A stretch of DNA of 7,090 nucleotides from Deltaproteobacteria bacterium (GCA_029932035.1 JAOZQV010000141.1:1-7090), one strand, 5' to 3'. Shown: positions 1 through 5,793, counted from the stretch's first letter. The notes: generated from the sequence alone by a model not told the origin. A program made the numbers and translations.

Positions 1-1
1 T

Positions 2-928
2 TGCGGATCTGTTCGCACACTGCTCCACACGATCCTGTTTGAGGAGCATTCACCATTATATGGGAGGATCGATCAAAAAATCCATCTGGAACCTCTTGGG
101 TTTTATGTGCTTAGGGATCTCTTTGTTGACCATGCAATTCATAAACCGGAACAGTGGCTCCGGCTCTTCAGCATGTTCGGCACAAACCCCCGTTTTTATG
201 AAATTCTCATACAATTTGATCTCCTTAAGGCAACCACGGAAGAAATACTTGAGAAAAGCTGGCTTGGTCTTATCGGTCTGTTCAGCGATGAATTGAACAA
301 GATGTTGCTGCCGGAATTGAAAAAATTATCCCATGTCTATACCGGGATTCTATCAGCCATGGCAAAATTTATTCAGGATGCAAATGAAATCGCCAATCAG
401 GCAGGTATCAATACCACATCTCTCGGGAACTACCTTCCTTTTTTGATCGAGGATTTGGATCTTGTGTATAAAGAGATACCAGTGACCGAAAAACCAAATT
501 CGAAAAATTCACGCTATGTCATTAAGGACCCTTTTATCTATTTCTGGTACCGCTATATAGAGAGGAACAAGGCGCTTTTGGAGTTGGGGCAGACCGGGAG
601 AGTTGTCCGAAACATAATGGAAGACCTGCCCAACCTGGAAGGGAGAGTCCTGGAGATGGTTTTTCGAGAAAAAATTTTTGCAAAACCTCCAATGGGGTTT
701 GACGTGGCCGGGTCTGTATTCAGAAACAGGGAAGGTATCGAGATAGATCTCTTGTTGGCCGCTGAAAAGGAGAATCGTATTTATGCATATGAGTTCAAAA
801 GAGGGGATGTTAACAAGAGGATAGAGTCAAACAGGTTGATAAGTAAGGTAGCTCGCCTAAAGTTCAAATCCATACGTATGAATAACCCGGAAATTACAGG
901 AAAGGTTCTTACAACGAAGGATATATAA
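2..928 (+). CDS. ATP-binding protein of the archaeal ATPase/DUF234 family, 3' part (5' end outside window)
   Basis: The frame is open to the left edge, so this is the last 308 residues of a longer protein. The visible part begins CGSVRTLLHTILFEEHSPLY and continues through a YGRIDQKIHLEPL segment. This is the end of the P-loop ATPase domain in this family, where a strand ending in (L)CGS is followed by SPLYGR and a conserved LxPL. A winged-helix-like stretch follows at about residues 115-160 (ANEIANQAGINTTSLGNYL). The DUF234 region has the hallmark RYVIKDPFIYFWYRYIERN at about 171-189. A PD-(D/E)XK-like core follows, with EIDLLL (Asp249) and YEFKRG (Glu264, Lys266). The Walker motifs lie outside the window. 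A GTG at 107 is internal and not the start. The biological role of these proteins is poorly known; toxin-like or accessory functions have been suggested. It is the only large gene on the + strand and is convergent with the response regulator. Family assignment is firm, function is not. Confidence 0.85.
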   Translation, partial: CGSVRTLLHTILFEEHSPLYGRIDQKIHLEPLGFYVLRDLFVDHAIHKPEQWLRLFSMFGTNPRFYEILIQFDLLKATTEEILEKSWLGLIGLFSDELNKMLLPELKKLSHVYTGILSAMAKFIQDANEIANQAGINTTSLGNYLPFLIEDLDLVYKEIPVTEKPNSKNSRYVIKDPFIYFWYRYIERNKALLELGQTGRVVRNIMEDLPNLEGRVLEMVFREKIFAKPPMGFDVAGSVFRNREGIEIDLLLAAEKENRIYAYEFKRGDVNKRIESNRLISKVARLKFKSIRMNNPEITGKVLTTKDI

Positions 929-971
929 CTTTATGCCGGAGAAAGAAGAATAGTTTCTGTCTTGAAGTATT

Positions 972-994
972 CCCCTATGGAAATACCTTAGGGG
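972..994. terminator. stem-loop between convergent genes
   Basis: CCCCTATGG (972-980) pairs with CCTTAGGGG (986-994) around the five-base loop AAATA, with one A-A mismatch. It lies 43 bases after the ATPase stop codon. No U-run follows it on the + strand, so it may only support termination together with the adjacent dyad at 1001-1028. Confidence 0.4.
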
Positions 995-1000
995 CGTTAT

Positions 1001-1028
1001 CGCCCGCAAAAAAGGCTTTTTACGGGCG
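1001..1028. terminator. A/T-rich dyad, probable bidirectional terminator
   Basis: CGCCCGCAAAAA (1001-1012) pairs with TTTTTACGGGCG (1017-1028), with one C-A mismatch and a short loop AGGC. The dyad ends ten bases from the stop codon of the response regulator and sits between two convergent genes, where a shared terminator is expected. The usual trailing U-run is missing on both strands; the A/T tract is inside the stem. The CGCCC at 1001-1005 can pair instead with GGGCG at 992-996. Confidence 0.45.
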
Positions 1029-1037
1029 TATCACTGT

Positions 1038-1856
1038 TCAGACGAGATTATTGCCCGGCCATCCCTTTTGGATATCATAATCTTCAACTTCCTTGATGGT
1101 CGTCAGGGTATTTAGGGTCTCCTTATGTTCCCACGAGGCCCTGTAGTTGTTATAAATCCAGTCCGTCATCGCCCCATGAAAGGCAAGGACATCTTCCTTA
1201 GTCATGGGAATATTTTGATTATCTGAAGATCGCCAGACAAAACCGTCCTGCAATGCGGCGCCGGTTGAGACCAATTTGGCGGCTTCGGCAGTGAGATTGC
1301 AGCGGCTCTTTTCACTGCTGTCAAACGTATTTCCTTTAAATACAACGCCTCCTTCTGTCTTCTGAGCACGCAGGGTATTGATTTCCTCGCACCGCTTTGC
1401 TACTACCTCCTCTAAGGTGATCAACACGTTATGTATGGTGGTCATAAGGGTCTCCGGCTCTACCGGCTTTTCTAAGAAGGCGTCAGGCCTGGAGGTAATG
1501 AAACGGCTCAACACCTCTTCTGTTGCTTCGTCAGCCAACGATTCAACATCTTCATGAAATTTGCGGAGTTCGGCCAAATGCTTCAGAAATCCGCCTTCCC
1601 CAGTGAGAATAATTACGGGAATATCCTGATATCCTGGCGACTTTTTGAGTTCGTTGAATACAAAAATTCCACTTTTCTTGGGCATCCGAAGGTCTAAAAG
1701 AATCAACCCCGGGTCGACTTCCTTGACTTTGCTAAGCCCTTCTTCACCATCAAAGGCGCCGTGGATATCATCAAAGCCGTTTTCTTCTAATATGGTGGTT
1801 AAATAGCGTACATTTTCCTTTTCATCATCGATAATTAAGACCCTTGTTTTTGTCAT
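1038..1856 (-). CDS. response regulator: REC domain fused to a DUF4376-like (phage tail-fibre type) domain
   Basis: This is a 272-residue protein. Residues 4-145 form a REC receiver domain: acidic pocket D10/D11 (VLIIDDE), phospho-acceptor D55 (ILLDLRMPKKSG), T85 (VIILTGE) and K130 followed by Pro (AFLEKPV). T85 and K130 are 45 residues apart, against about 20 in a CheY-type domain, so there is an acidic helical insertion (KFHEDVESLADEATEEVL) before beta-5. A coiled linker at about 146-168 (EEVVAKRCEEINTLRAQK) leads to residues 172-266. These have the pattern of DUF4376, a domain usually found at the end of phage tail-fibre proteins: FKGNTFDSSEKSRCNLT, then VWRSSDNQNIPMTKEDVLAF, then a helix and IKEVEDYDIQKGWP. 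There is no DNA-binding or enzymatic output domain, so signalling may be through protein contacts. The ATG has a strong ribosome site. The histidine kinase upstream on the same strand is the likely partner. REC is certain; DUF4376 is recognised by eye. Confidence 0.93.
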   Translation of the reverse strand: MTKTRVLIIDDEKENVRYLTTILEENGFDDIHGAFDGEEGLSKVKEVDPGLILLDLRMPKKSGIFVFNELKKSPGYQDIPVIILTGEGGFLKHLAELRKFHEDVESLADEATEEVLSRFITSRPDAFLEKPVEPETLMTTIHNVLITLEEVVAKRCEEINTLRAQKTEGGVVFKGNTFDSSEKSRCNLTAEAAKLVSTGAALQDGFVWRSSDNQNIPMTKEDVLAFHGAMTDWIYNNYRASWEHKETLNTLTTIKEVEDYDIQKGWPGNNLV

Positions 1857-1860
1857 GATT

Positions 1861-1868
1861 TCCTCCTT
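1861..1868 (-). promoter_or_regulatory. ribosome binding site of the response regulator
   Basis: AAGGAGGA on the - strand, with the GGAGG core five bases before the ATG at 1856-1854. It fixes the start codon of the response regulator. Confidence 0.85.
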
Positions 1869-1884
1869 GTTTTAAGTTTTATTA

Positions 1885-1899
1885 GAAAGGTCCCCTTTC
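1885..1899. repeat. palindrome in the regulator leader
   Basis: GAAAGG-TCC-CCTTTC is a perfect 6+3+6 inverted repeat, 29 bases upstream of the response regulator start and just before the TTGACA at 1901. It could be an operator in the divergent intergenic region or a small leader hairpin. Nothing in the sequence decides between these. Confidence 0.4.
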
Positions 1900-1900
1900 C

Positions 1901-1929
1901 TTGACAACCCGTTTTTCCGATGCTACTAC
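1901..1929 (+). promoter_or_regulatory. possible sigma-70-type promoter for the small + strand ORF
   Basis: A perfect TTGACA -35 box (1901-1906) is followed after 17 bases by TACTAC (1924-1929), which matches TATAAT at only three of six positions. Transcription would begin near 1936 and leave a leader of about 55 bases before the ATG at 1992. The -10 box is weak, so this is a candidate only. Confidence 0.35.
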
Positions 1930-1991
1930 ACTTTCCATCATAGACCGATTCAATCATGGGTTCTGTATTTCAGTGAAGAGCTGATTCTAAA

Positions 1992-2276
1992 ATGTCCGTC
2001 GCTTATCCAGTCAAAAAAATATCAGTAACGGCTGTGGTCGCCTTAGAGGAGCACCGGGTGAGTGTAGGATCTGTTTGGGAAACCGGCAATCTCCTGTTTC
2101 GCTCCCAGGATTGTGGGGCAGACCTGCAACTAAAAATAAAAAGCTGGGCGCGTGCTGTGGACTCCAATGGCCGCGCATATATCCTTTGGGCGACTGATCA
2201 CCCAAAGGCCTCTATTCTGGTTGCCCAGCCCGTAGATAGCCACTACTGCTTCGAGATATTGCCAGTGGAACCCTGA
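1992..2276 (+). CDS. hypothetical small protein, 94 aa
   Basis: I do not recognise this protein. It has 94 residues, no signal peptide and no transmembrane segment. Its composition is protein-like and rich in Val, Ala and Ser, with three Trp and two Cys. It appears to be a small soluble, probably beta-rich protein (SVWETGNLLFRSQDCGADL, then AYILWATDHPKASILVAQPV). In favour of it being real: it fills most of the 386-base space between the kinase and regulator genes, its codon use looks ordinary, and a TTGACA lies upstream. Against: the ribosome site is weak (GAAGAG, about 11 bases before the ATG), and it runs opposite to both neighbours. Its last 34 bases overlap the 3' end of the kinase gene tail to tail. 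It could be a small partner of the two-component pair, or a chance ORF. Confidence 0.4.
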   Translation: MSVAYPVKKISVTAVVALEEHRVSVGSVWETGNLLFRSQDCGADLQLKIKSWARAVDSNGRAYILWATDHPKASILVAQPVDSHYCFEILPVEP

Positions 2277-4159
2277 TCTGGAATACTGGGGAGGCTGATC
2301 GTGAATGTGGACCCCCTCCCCGGTGATGATTTTACCAGTATCTTTCCGCCATGTTCTTCTATGATCTTCTGGGCCACGCACAGGCCTAATCCGGTGCCGC
2401 GGCCATCTTTGGTGCTGAAGAATCTGGAGAATAGTTTATTCCGGGTATCCTCGCTCATCCCGACACCATTGTCGGTGACAATAAACCGGAGATCTCCTTT
2501 GCCTCGTTCTACCGACACTTCTACCTTGGGGTCCTCTCCCTCAGCATAAGACTTTTCCCTGCATGCATCAACCGCATTGGCGATAAGGTTTAAGAGAGCG
2601 CGTCCCAGCGCGTCAGGGTCTAAGTCTACCGGCGGTCCTTTTTCGCCGTGGCATGAGATTGAGGTCCCTTCCTGTCCTGCTGATTCTGAAATTAGATCGG
2701 CAGTTTCCTGTGCAAACTGCAGAGGATCAGTGGGCACCGGTGTCGGCTTTCTATTTCGGCAATAGCTGAGCATGTCTAAGCTTAGCCTGTTTATTCTATC
2801 AATCCCTTTTTGAACATTTCCCCATCCTTCCTCCAACAAATCTGAGTCTCCTCGCTTAAGTCCCACGTTTAGCATGTAAGCGCCGCCCTTAAGTCCATTG
2901 AGAACGTTCTTCATACAATGGGTGACCCCTGCAACTGTCTCGCCAACCGCCGCGAGCCGTTCCTGTTCCATGAGTTGCCGGCGTAACTTGTTTTCCTCTG
3001 TCACGTCCTTGCTGATGCCCACAGTACCCAAAACTTTGTCATTGCTATCCCTCAGCTGCGATAAAGAAAGACTGATTTCTACCTTCTCTCCATTTTTGGC
3101 AATAAGCGTGGCTGGGTAATTATTGACCGCTCCCCGGACTTTCACCTCGGCCATAAGCTGCTTTCGCATTTCCGGCGCCTTCCACACTTTTTCAATACTA
3201 ACACCCAGAATTTCGTTACTACTGTAACCCAGCATATGCTCTGCGGCAGGATTGAATGTGACTATGCGACCGTGAAGATCAGTAGTAATGATCATATCAG
3301 ATGAATTCGCAAGAACATTTTCCAAATACTCCTTATTTTGTCGCACGGCTTCTTGCAGTTCGATTTCCTCGGTCATATCCCTGGCCATAATGGCAAAAGA
3401 AACCATCTCCCCTTGATCGTTCAATATGGGAAATCGGACGGTGTGAAAATGGTAGGTTTGCCCGTTGACGATCATTCTTTCATTGAAAAAAAGCGTGCGA
3501 CGCTGATCAAGCACATCCTGATCATGGGCGGCCATGGCTCGCGCAAGGGGGCCTTTGAATAGCTCAAAATCAGTCTTCCCAATTACCTCGTTATGCGGGA
3601 TCCCGATATAATGCATGGTAGCTGGATTGACATAAAGGTATCGGCCTTCAAGGTCTTTAATGCAGATGATATCCTGAGCAGACTCCAAAAACTGTCGAAG
3701 TTTTTGCTCCGCTTCCCTTTGTAAAAGTTGTTTCTCTGTCTCAATCTGAACCAGATCCCACAACAGGCGGGCCCCACGGTGATCAATGGAGCTAACCTGT
3801 AGGGGCTTGGTACGAATTATCTCTTCTCGCACGTGGTTAGATCCGGTCAATTCGATGAGCAGATTTAAACCGGGAAGGGAATAAAGCCCCGTGAAGTCGT
3901 CGGTCGTGAATATCCCCATATCCCTGGCGCGAGAGAGGCCGGGGGCATTGGAATCCGGATCGGCAACGCCAATGATTTCCATACCCAGCCTTTTGAGCCT
4001 TTCCTGACTGAAAAGAATCAAGAGATCGTCACAGGCTTTACCGCCTCCGACAATGGCAGCCTTGAGAGACACACGGGACTGTGAGCCTCTTCGCAGTAGG
4101 GGAGTATTTGTTTCGTCCCGGTTAGAACCCCTGGCCCTGTTTACTCCTTTTTCATTCAT
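2243..4159 (-). CDS. soluble PAS-PAS histidine kinase with N-terminal Rossmann-like domain
   Basis: From the ATG at 4159 the protein has 638 residues. Residues 32-130 form a Rossmann-like alpha/beta domain (KAAIVGGGKACDDLL with the GGGKAC loop at 38-43, then GMEIIGVADPD and LNLLIELTG), resembling NAD(P)-binding domains of dehydrogenases. A coiled segment leads to PAS 1 (about 155-265, DIICIKDLEGRYLYVNPA) and PAS 2 (about 275-388, DMIITTDLHGRIVTFNPAAE). The DHp domain has His414 in GVTHCMKNVLNGLKGG. The ATPase domain has the N box at Asn528 (NLIANAVDA), G1 at 563-567 (DNGVGM), an F box (LFSRFF) and G2 at 586-593 (GRGTGLGL), so all catalytic boxes are intact. No membrane segment is present, so it senses in the cytoplasm, perhaps redox or a nucleotide. 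A TTG start at 4195 would add 12 residues, but its G-rich tract lies only two bases away; the ATG is preferred, with a modest AAGGG further upstream. The regulator downstream is the likely partner. Confidence 0.93.
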   Translation of the reverse strand: MNEKGVNRARGSNRDETNTPLLRRGSQSRVSLKAAIVGGGKACDDLLILFSQERLKRLGMEIIGVADPDSNAPGLSRARDMGIFTTDDFTGLYSLPGLNLLIELTGSNHVREEIIRTKPLQVSSIDHRGARLLWDLVQIETEKQLLQREAEQKLRQFLESAQDIICIKDLEGRYLYVNPATMHYIGIPHNEVIGKTDFELFKGPLARAMAAHDQDVLDQRRTLFFNERMIVNGQTYHFHTVRFPILNDQGEMVSFAIMARDMTEEIELQEAVRQNKEYLENVLANSSDMIITTDLHGRIVTFNPAAEHMLGYSSNEILGVSIEKVWKAPEMRKQLMAEVKVRGAVNNYPATLIAKNGEKVEISLSLSQLRDSNDKVLGTVGISKDVTEENKLRRQLMEQERLAAVGETVAGVTHCMKNVLNGLKGGAYMLNVGLKRGDSDLLEEGWGNVQKGIDRINRLSLDMLSYCRNRKPTPVPTDPLQFAQETADLISESAGQEGTSISCHGEKGPPVDLDPDALGRALLNLIANAVDACREKSYAEGEDPKVEVSVERGKGDLRFIVTDNGVGMSEDTRNKLFSRFFSTKDGRGTGLGLCVAQKIIEEHGGKILVKSSPGRGSTFTISLPSIPDQGSTGNISKQ

Positions 4160-4219
4160 GGTGTCTGTTTGACCCTTACCCCAAAGTATCCCCAAATCCC
4201 CCTAATGGAGGCAGGAAAC

Positions 4220-4230
4220 GGTATCATACC
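4220..4230. promoter_or_regulatory. palindrome upstream of the kinase gene
   Basis: GGTAT-C-ATACC is a perfect 11-base palindrome 61 bases upstream of the kinase ATG, between the terminator of the preceding gene and the kinase start. It could be an operator for the kinase promoter. No convincing -35/-10 pair was seen around it. Confidence 0.3.
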
Positions 4231-4248
4231 AAATTGTGCCTCAAGGGA

Positions 4249-4281
4249 AAAGCCCCTGTCGCGGGTAGAGACGGGGGCTTT
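4249..4281 (-). terminator. strong stem-loop terminator after the CBS-ACT gene
   Basis: On the - strand AAAGCCCCCGTC pairs with GACAGGGGCTTT over 12 base pairs, one of them a G-U wobble, around a nine-base loop. CTTTTCCC follows as a short U tract. The hairpin lies 48 bases after the stop of the CBS-ACT gene, so that gene and the kinase are probably separate transcription units. Confidence 0.75.
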
Positions 4282-4328
4282 CGAAGGTTGTTGGCCGGAG
4301 AGGCGTTTAAATCTTTGTCAATGTTTCT

Positions 4329-5006
4329 CTAAAAAATCTCCCGCCTGTTTTCACGATGATCTACCACGTAGAGCAGGGTGGCCTTTTTCCGGATATCATC
4401 CTCGAGTTGCGGGAGTTTGTCGCGCTCAACACCGTACATTCTTATAAAGACCTTTCTGTAGCCTTTGGGTACATGTTCATAGGAACTCAGTATGCTTACC
4501 ATGCGGCCCCCGTAATGTCGGATAATATCGGCAACGTCCTTAATTGTTCCGGGAAGGTCTTCGACCTGAAAGGCAAACTGAATCCCTCTCTTCCCCACCC
4601 CAGTCAGAGAAATCAACACCCTGAACAGGTCCCCCTTGGTAATAGTTCCGACAATCTTCCCGTCCTGACCTACCACGGGCGCACCGGATATCCTGTTTTT
4701 CATAAGGACCTCTGCGGCCTCCTCCACTGTGAAATCAAAGGGCACGATGATCGGATCTTTGGTCATAATTTTCTCGACCTTGATCTTCGAGATTAGATAA
4801 AGAAGCTCATGTATCTCAAGGGTAGTGGCGTCGGAGGGAGAAGATCTTTTCAAATCCCTGTCCGTGACGATCCCCACTAACTTTCCCTTTTTCATCACCG
4901 GCACCATGCCTATATCATGCTCTTTCATGAGATCTATGACCTTGTTCATTCCATCGTTTACGTCGGCGGTGATAACCGTCTTGCTCATCCAATTTTTTAC
5001 CAACAT
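4329..5006 (-). CDS. CBS-CBS-ACT domain protein (AcuB-like)
   Basis: This is a 225-residue soluble protein. CBS domain 1 covers about 1-55 (VKNWMSKTVITADVNDGM, ending LVGIVTDRDL). CBS domain 2 covers about 74-132 (VEKIMTKDPIIVPFD, ending IVGTITKGDLFRVL). Together they form a Bateman module that normally binds adenosine nucleotides; the GIVTDRDL and GTITKGDL ends carry the usual Thr/Asp ligands. Residues 141-215 form an ACT domain (GIQFAFQVEDLPGTIKDVADIIRHYGG), a small-ligand, often amino-acid, sensor. The same layout occurs in proteins annotated as AcuB, but the role is usually unknown; energy or amino-acid sensing is inferred. The ATG at 5006 has a perfect ribosome site. An in-frame TTG at 5024 overlaps that site and is rejected. 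A sigma-54 promoter lies about 60-85 bases upstream and a strong terminator follows the gene, which suggests a single-gene unit. Confidence 0.92.
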   Translation of the reverse strand: MLVKNWMSKTVITADVNDGMNKVIDLMKEHDIGMVPVMKKGKLVGIVTDRDLKRSSPSDATTLEIHELLYLISKIKVEKIMTKDPIIVPFDFTVEEAAEVLMKNRISGAPVVGQDGKIVGTITKGDLFRVLISLTGVGKRGIQFAFQVEDLPGTIKDVADIIRHYGGRMVSILSSYEHVPKGYRKVFIRMYGVERDKLPQLEDDIRKKATLLYVVDHRENRREIF

Positions 5007-5011
5007 CGTAA

Positions 5012-5019
5012 CACCTCCT
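5012..5019 (-). promoter_or_regulatory. ribosome binding site that fixes the CBS-ACT start
   Basis: AGGAGGTG on the - strand, with the GGAGG core seven bases before the ATG at 5006-5004. It shows that the TTG at 5024, which lies just upstream of this site, is not the start. Confidence 0.9.
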
Positions 5020-5077
5020 CTCAACCCAGGAATGGGCTAAGGAAATTTGAATTTTGATCGCGCCTATCAATACAGAT

Positions 5078-5094
5078 TGCAACCAACGTGCCAA
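5078..5094 (-). promoter_or_regulatory. sigma-54 (RpoN) promoter of the CBS-ACT gene
   Basis: The - strand reads TTGGCACGTTGGTTGCA. This matches the sigma-54 consensus YTGGCACGrNNNTTGCW at every position except the weakly conserved R. The -24 GG is at 5092-5091 and the -12 GC at 5080-5079, with the required ten-base spacing. Transcription should start near 5067 and give a leader of about 60 bases. Sigma-54 promoters need an AAA+ enhancer-binding activator; none is encoded in this window. Confidence 0.87.
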
Positions 5095-5200
5095 ATATAA
5101 GAAATCCAATAATGGCATGTAACTACTTAATTTAACGTAAAGTATTAGAATGAAGCAGAGGTTAACAAAGGAAGTTCTCAAAGGGAATTTGTCGGCTTTT

Positions 5201-5215
5201 TTTACAGATTGTAAA
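5201..5215. promoter_or_regulatory. dyad, possible activator site for the sigma-54 promoter
   Basis: TTTACA-GAT-TGTAAA is a perfect 6+3+6 inverted repeat. Its centre is about 140 bases upstream of the predicted sigma-54 start near 5067, a usual distance for an enhancer-binding protein site. A second, weaker dyad (5124-5144) is nearer. The function is inferred from position only. Confidence 0.35.
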
Positions 5216-5280
5216 GAGTGGGATAGATGAGGCGTACTGTGTATGATTTATGCCATAGCCACATTGAATTTTTTGTAACC

Positions 5281-5304
5281 GTTCACGGGTTCAAAGGTTC
5301 ACCG
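5281..5304. repeat. three tandem GTTCAnnG octamers
   Basis: GTTCACGG, GTTCAAAG and GTTCACCG follow each other without gaps. A fourth partial copy, GTTCACC, is at 5330-5336. Short GTTCA-type tandem repeats of this kind occur between genes in related bacteria (from memory). The third copy forms part of the stem-loop at 5296-5322. Confidence 0.6.
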
Positions 5305-5322
5305 CCCGCTGGGCGGGGAACC
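5296..5322 (-). terminator. stem-loop downstream of the rhodanese gene
   Basis: On the + strand GGTTC and CCGCCC pair with GGGCGG and GAACC around the loop GCT: 11 base pairs with one A-G mismatch between the two helices. It lies 30 bases after the rhodanese stop codon. On the - strand only a short TTT follows, so it is a moderate terminator or a 3'-end stabilising structure. Confidence 0.55.
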
Positions 5323-5351
5323 CTTAAACGTTCACCTTTTTTCTTATGTTG

Positions 5352-5786
5352 TTACTCAACAGGATATCCTGCCTTTTCCCATGCCTGCCAGCCACCTGCT
5401 ATGTTAACAACGTTTTTGTAACCCATGCGACAAAGGGTGCAGGCGGATAGGCAACCTCGCCCCCCTACCTTGCAGTAAACAACGATTTTGGCATTCTTGT
5501 CAGGGATTTTCTTGGATACCTTCCACTCCATCAGGCCCCGGGGGATATTAACGGCGCCCGGGACATGTCCCATCTTGAATTCCTTTGGTTCCCGGCAATC
5601 CAAGAAAACACATTCGCCCTTATCCAACATCCCCTTGGCATCAGAGACCGATACCTCGCAGACATCCTTCTTCGCTTCGGCAACGAAATCCTTTGCAATC
5701 ATATCTTTCGCCATTGCCTGTGGAATGGCAAAGGCGAGGACAAACATAAACGCCAGGGCAGATACAAAAAATGAACGTTTTTTCAT
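5352..5786 (-). CDS. exported single-domain rhodanese-like protein (ExtH-like by context)
   Basis: This is a 144-residue protein with a clear Sec signal peptide: KKR, a hydrophobic stretch at about 6-23, then a likely cleavage after AMA at 26. There is no lipobox, so it should be a soluble periplasmic protein. The rest is one rhodanese domain (about 43-143): the CDC25-like FLDCREPKEFKMGHVPGAVN, the active loop CKVGGRG with Cys105 as the persulfide-forming residue, and the C-terminal IAGGWQAWEKAGYPV. It has six further cysteines (43, 59, 64, 112, 116, 119), many for a protein of this size. Family knowledge: rhodaneses carry or transfer sulfane sulfur or selenium. The gene starts 66 bases after the cytochrome stop on the same strand, with a strong ribosome site, so an operon is likely. 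Geobacter ext clusters pair a rhodanese (ExtH) with multihaem cytochromes; that link is a recollection, not tested. Confidence 0.92.
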   Translation of the reverse strand: MKKRSFFVSALAFMFVLAFAIPQAMAKDMIAKDFVAEAKKDVCEVSVSDAKGMLDKGECVFLDCREPKEFKMGHVPGAVNIPRGLMEWKVSKKIPDKNAKIVVYCKVGGRGCLSACTLCRMGYKNVVNIAGGWQAWEKAGYPVE

Positions 5787-5793
5787 CGGTTTT

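Larger units (their letters stand above)
5007..5351. other. 345-base intergenic region
   Basis: No credible gene was found here. On the CBS-ACT side it holds that gene's ribosome site, its sigma-54 promoter, a dyad TACTT-N11-AAGTA (5124-5144) and a dyad at 5201-5215. The part from about 5281 to 5351 is the 3' region of the rhodanese gene, with tandem octamers and a stem-loop. Bases 5041-5280 are noticeably more A/T-rich than the neighbouring genes, as expected for a control region. Confidence 0.6.

Noticed and set aside
39..296. Short + strand ORF of 85 residues at the left edge
   Set aside because: It overlaps the ATPase/DUF234 frame, which is open from base 2 and shows clear family motifs.
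107..928. ATPase gene starting at the GTG at 107
   Set aside because: The frame is open upstream to the window edge and already encodes the conserved SPLYGR and LEPL motifs, so the GTG is internal.
1870..1990. Sigma-54 promoter upstream of the response regulator
   Set aside because: No GG-N10-GC element of the right form was found on the - strand.
2130..2381. 83-residue - strand ORF across the kinase 3' end
   Set aside because: It is out of frame with the kinase G2 box and tail and shows no coding character.
4157..4195. TTG start for the histidine kinase at 4195
   Set aside because: The only G-rich tract before it lies two bases away, too close to act as a ribosome site; the ATG at 4159 is more likely, although not proven.
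4356..4796. 146-residue + strand ORF opposite the CBS-ACT gene
   Set aside because: It is an antisense shadow of a gene with well-recognised domains and has no family features of its own.
5004..5024. TTG start for the CBS-ACT protein at 5024
   Set aside because: The added codons cover the AGGAGGTG ribosome site of the ATG at 5006.
5227..5421. 64-residue + strand ORF in the 5007-5351 gap
   Set aside because: It runs through the octamer repeats and stem-loop into the antisense of the rhodanese gene, with no ribosome site.
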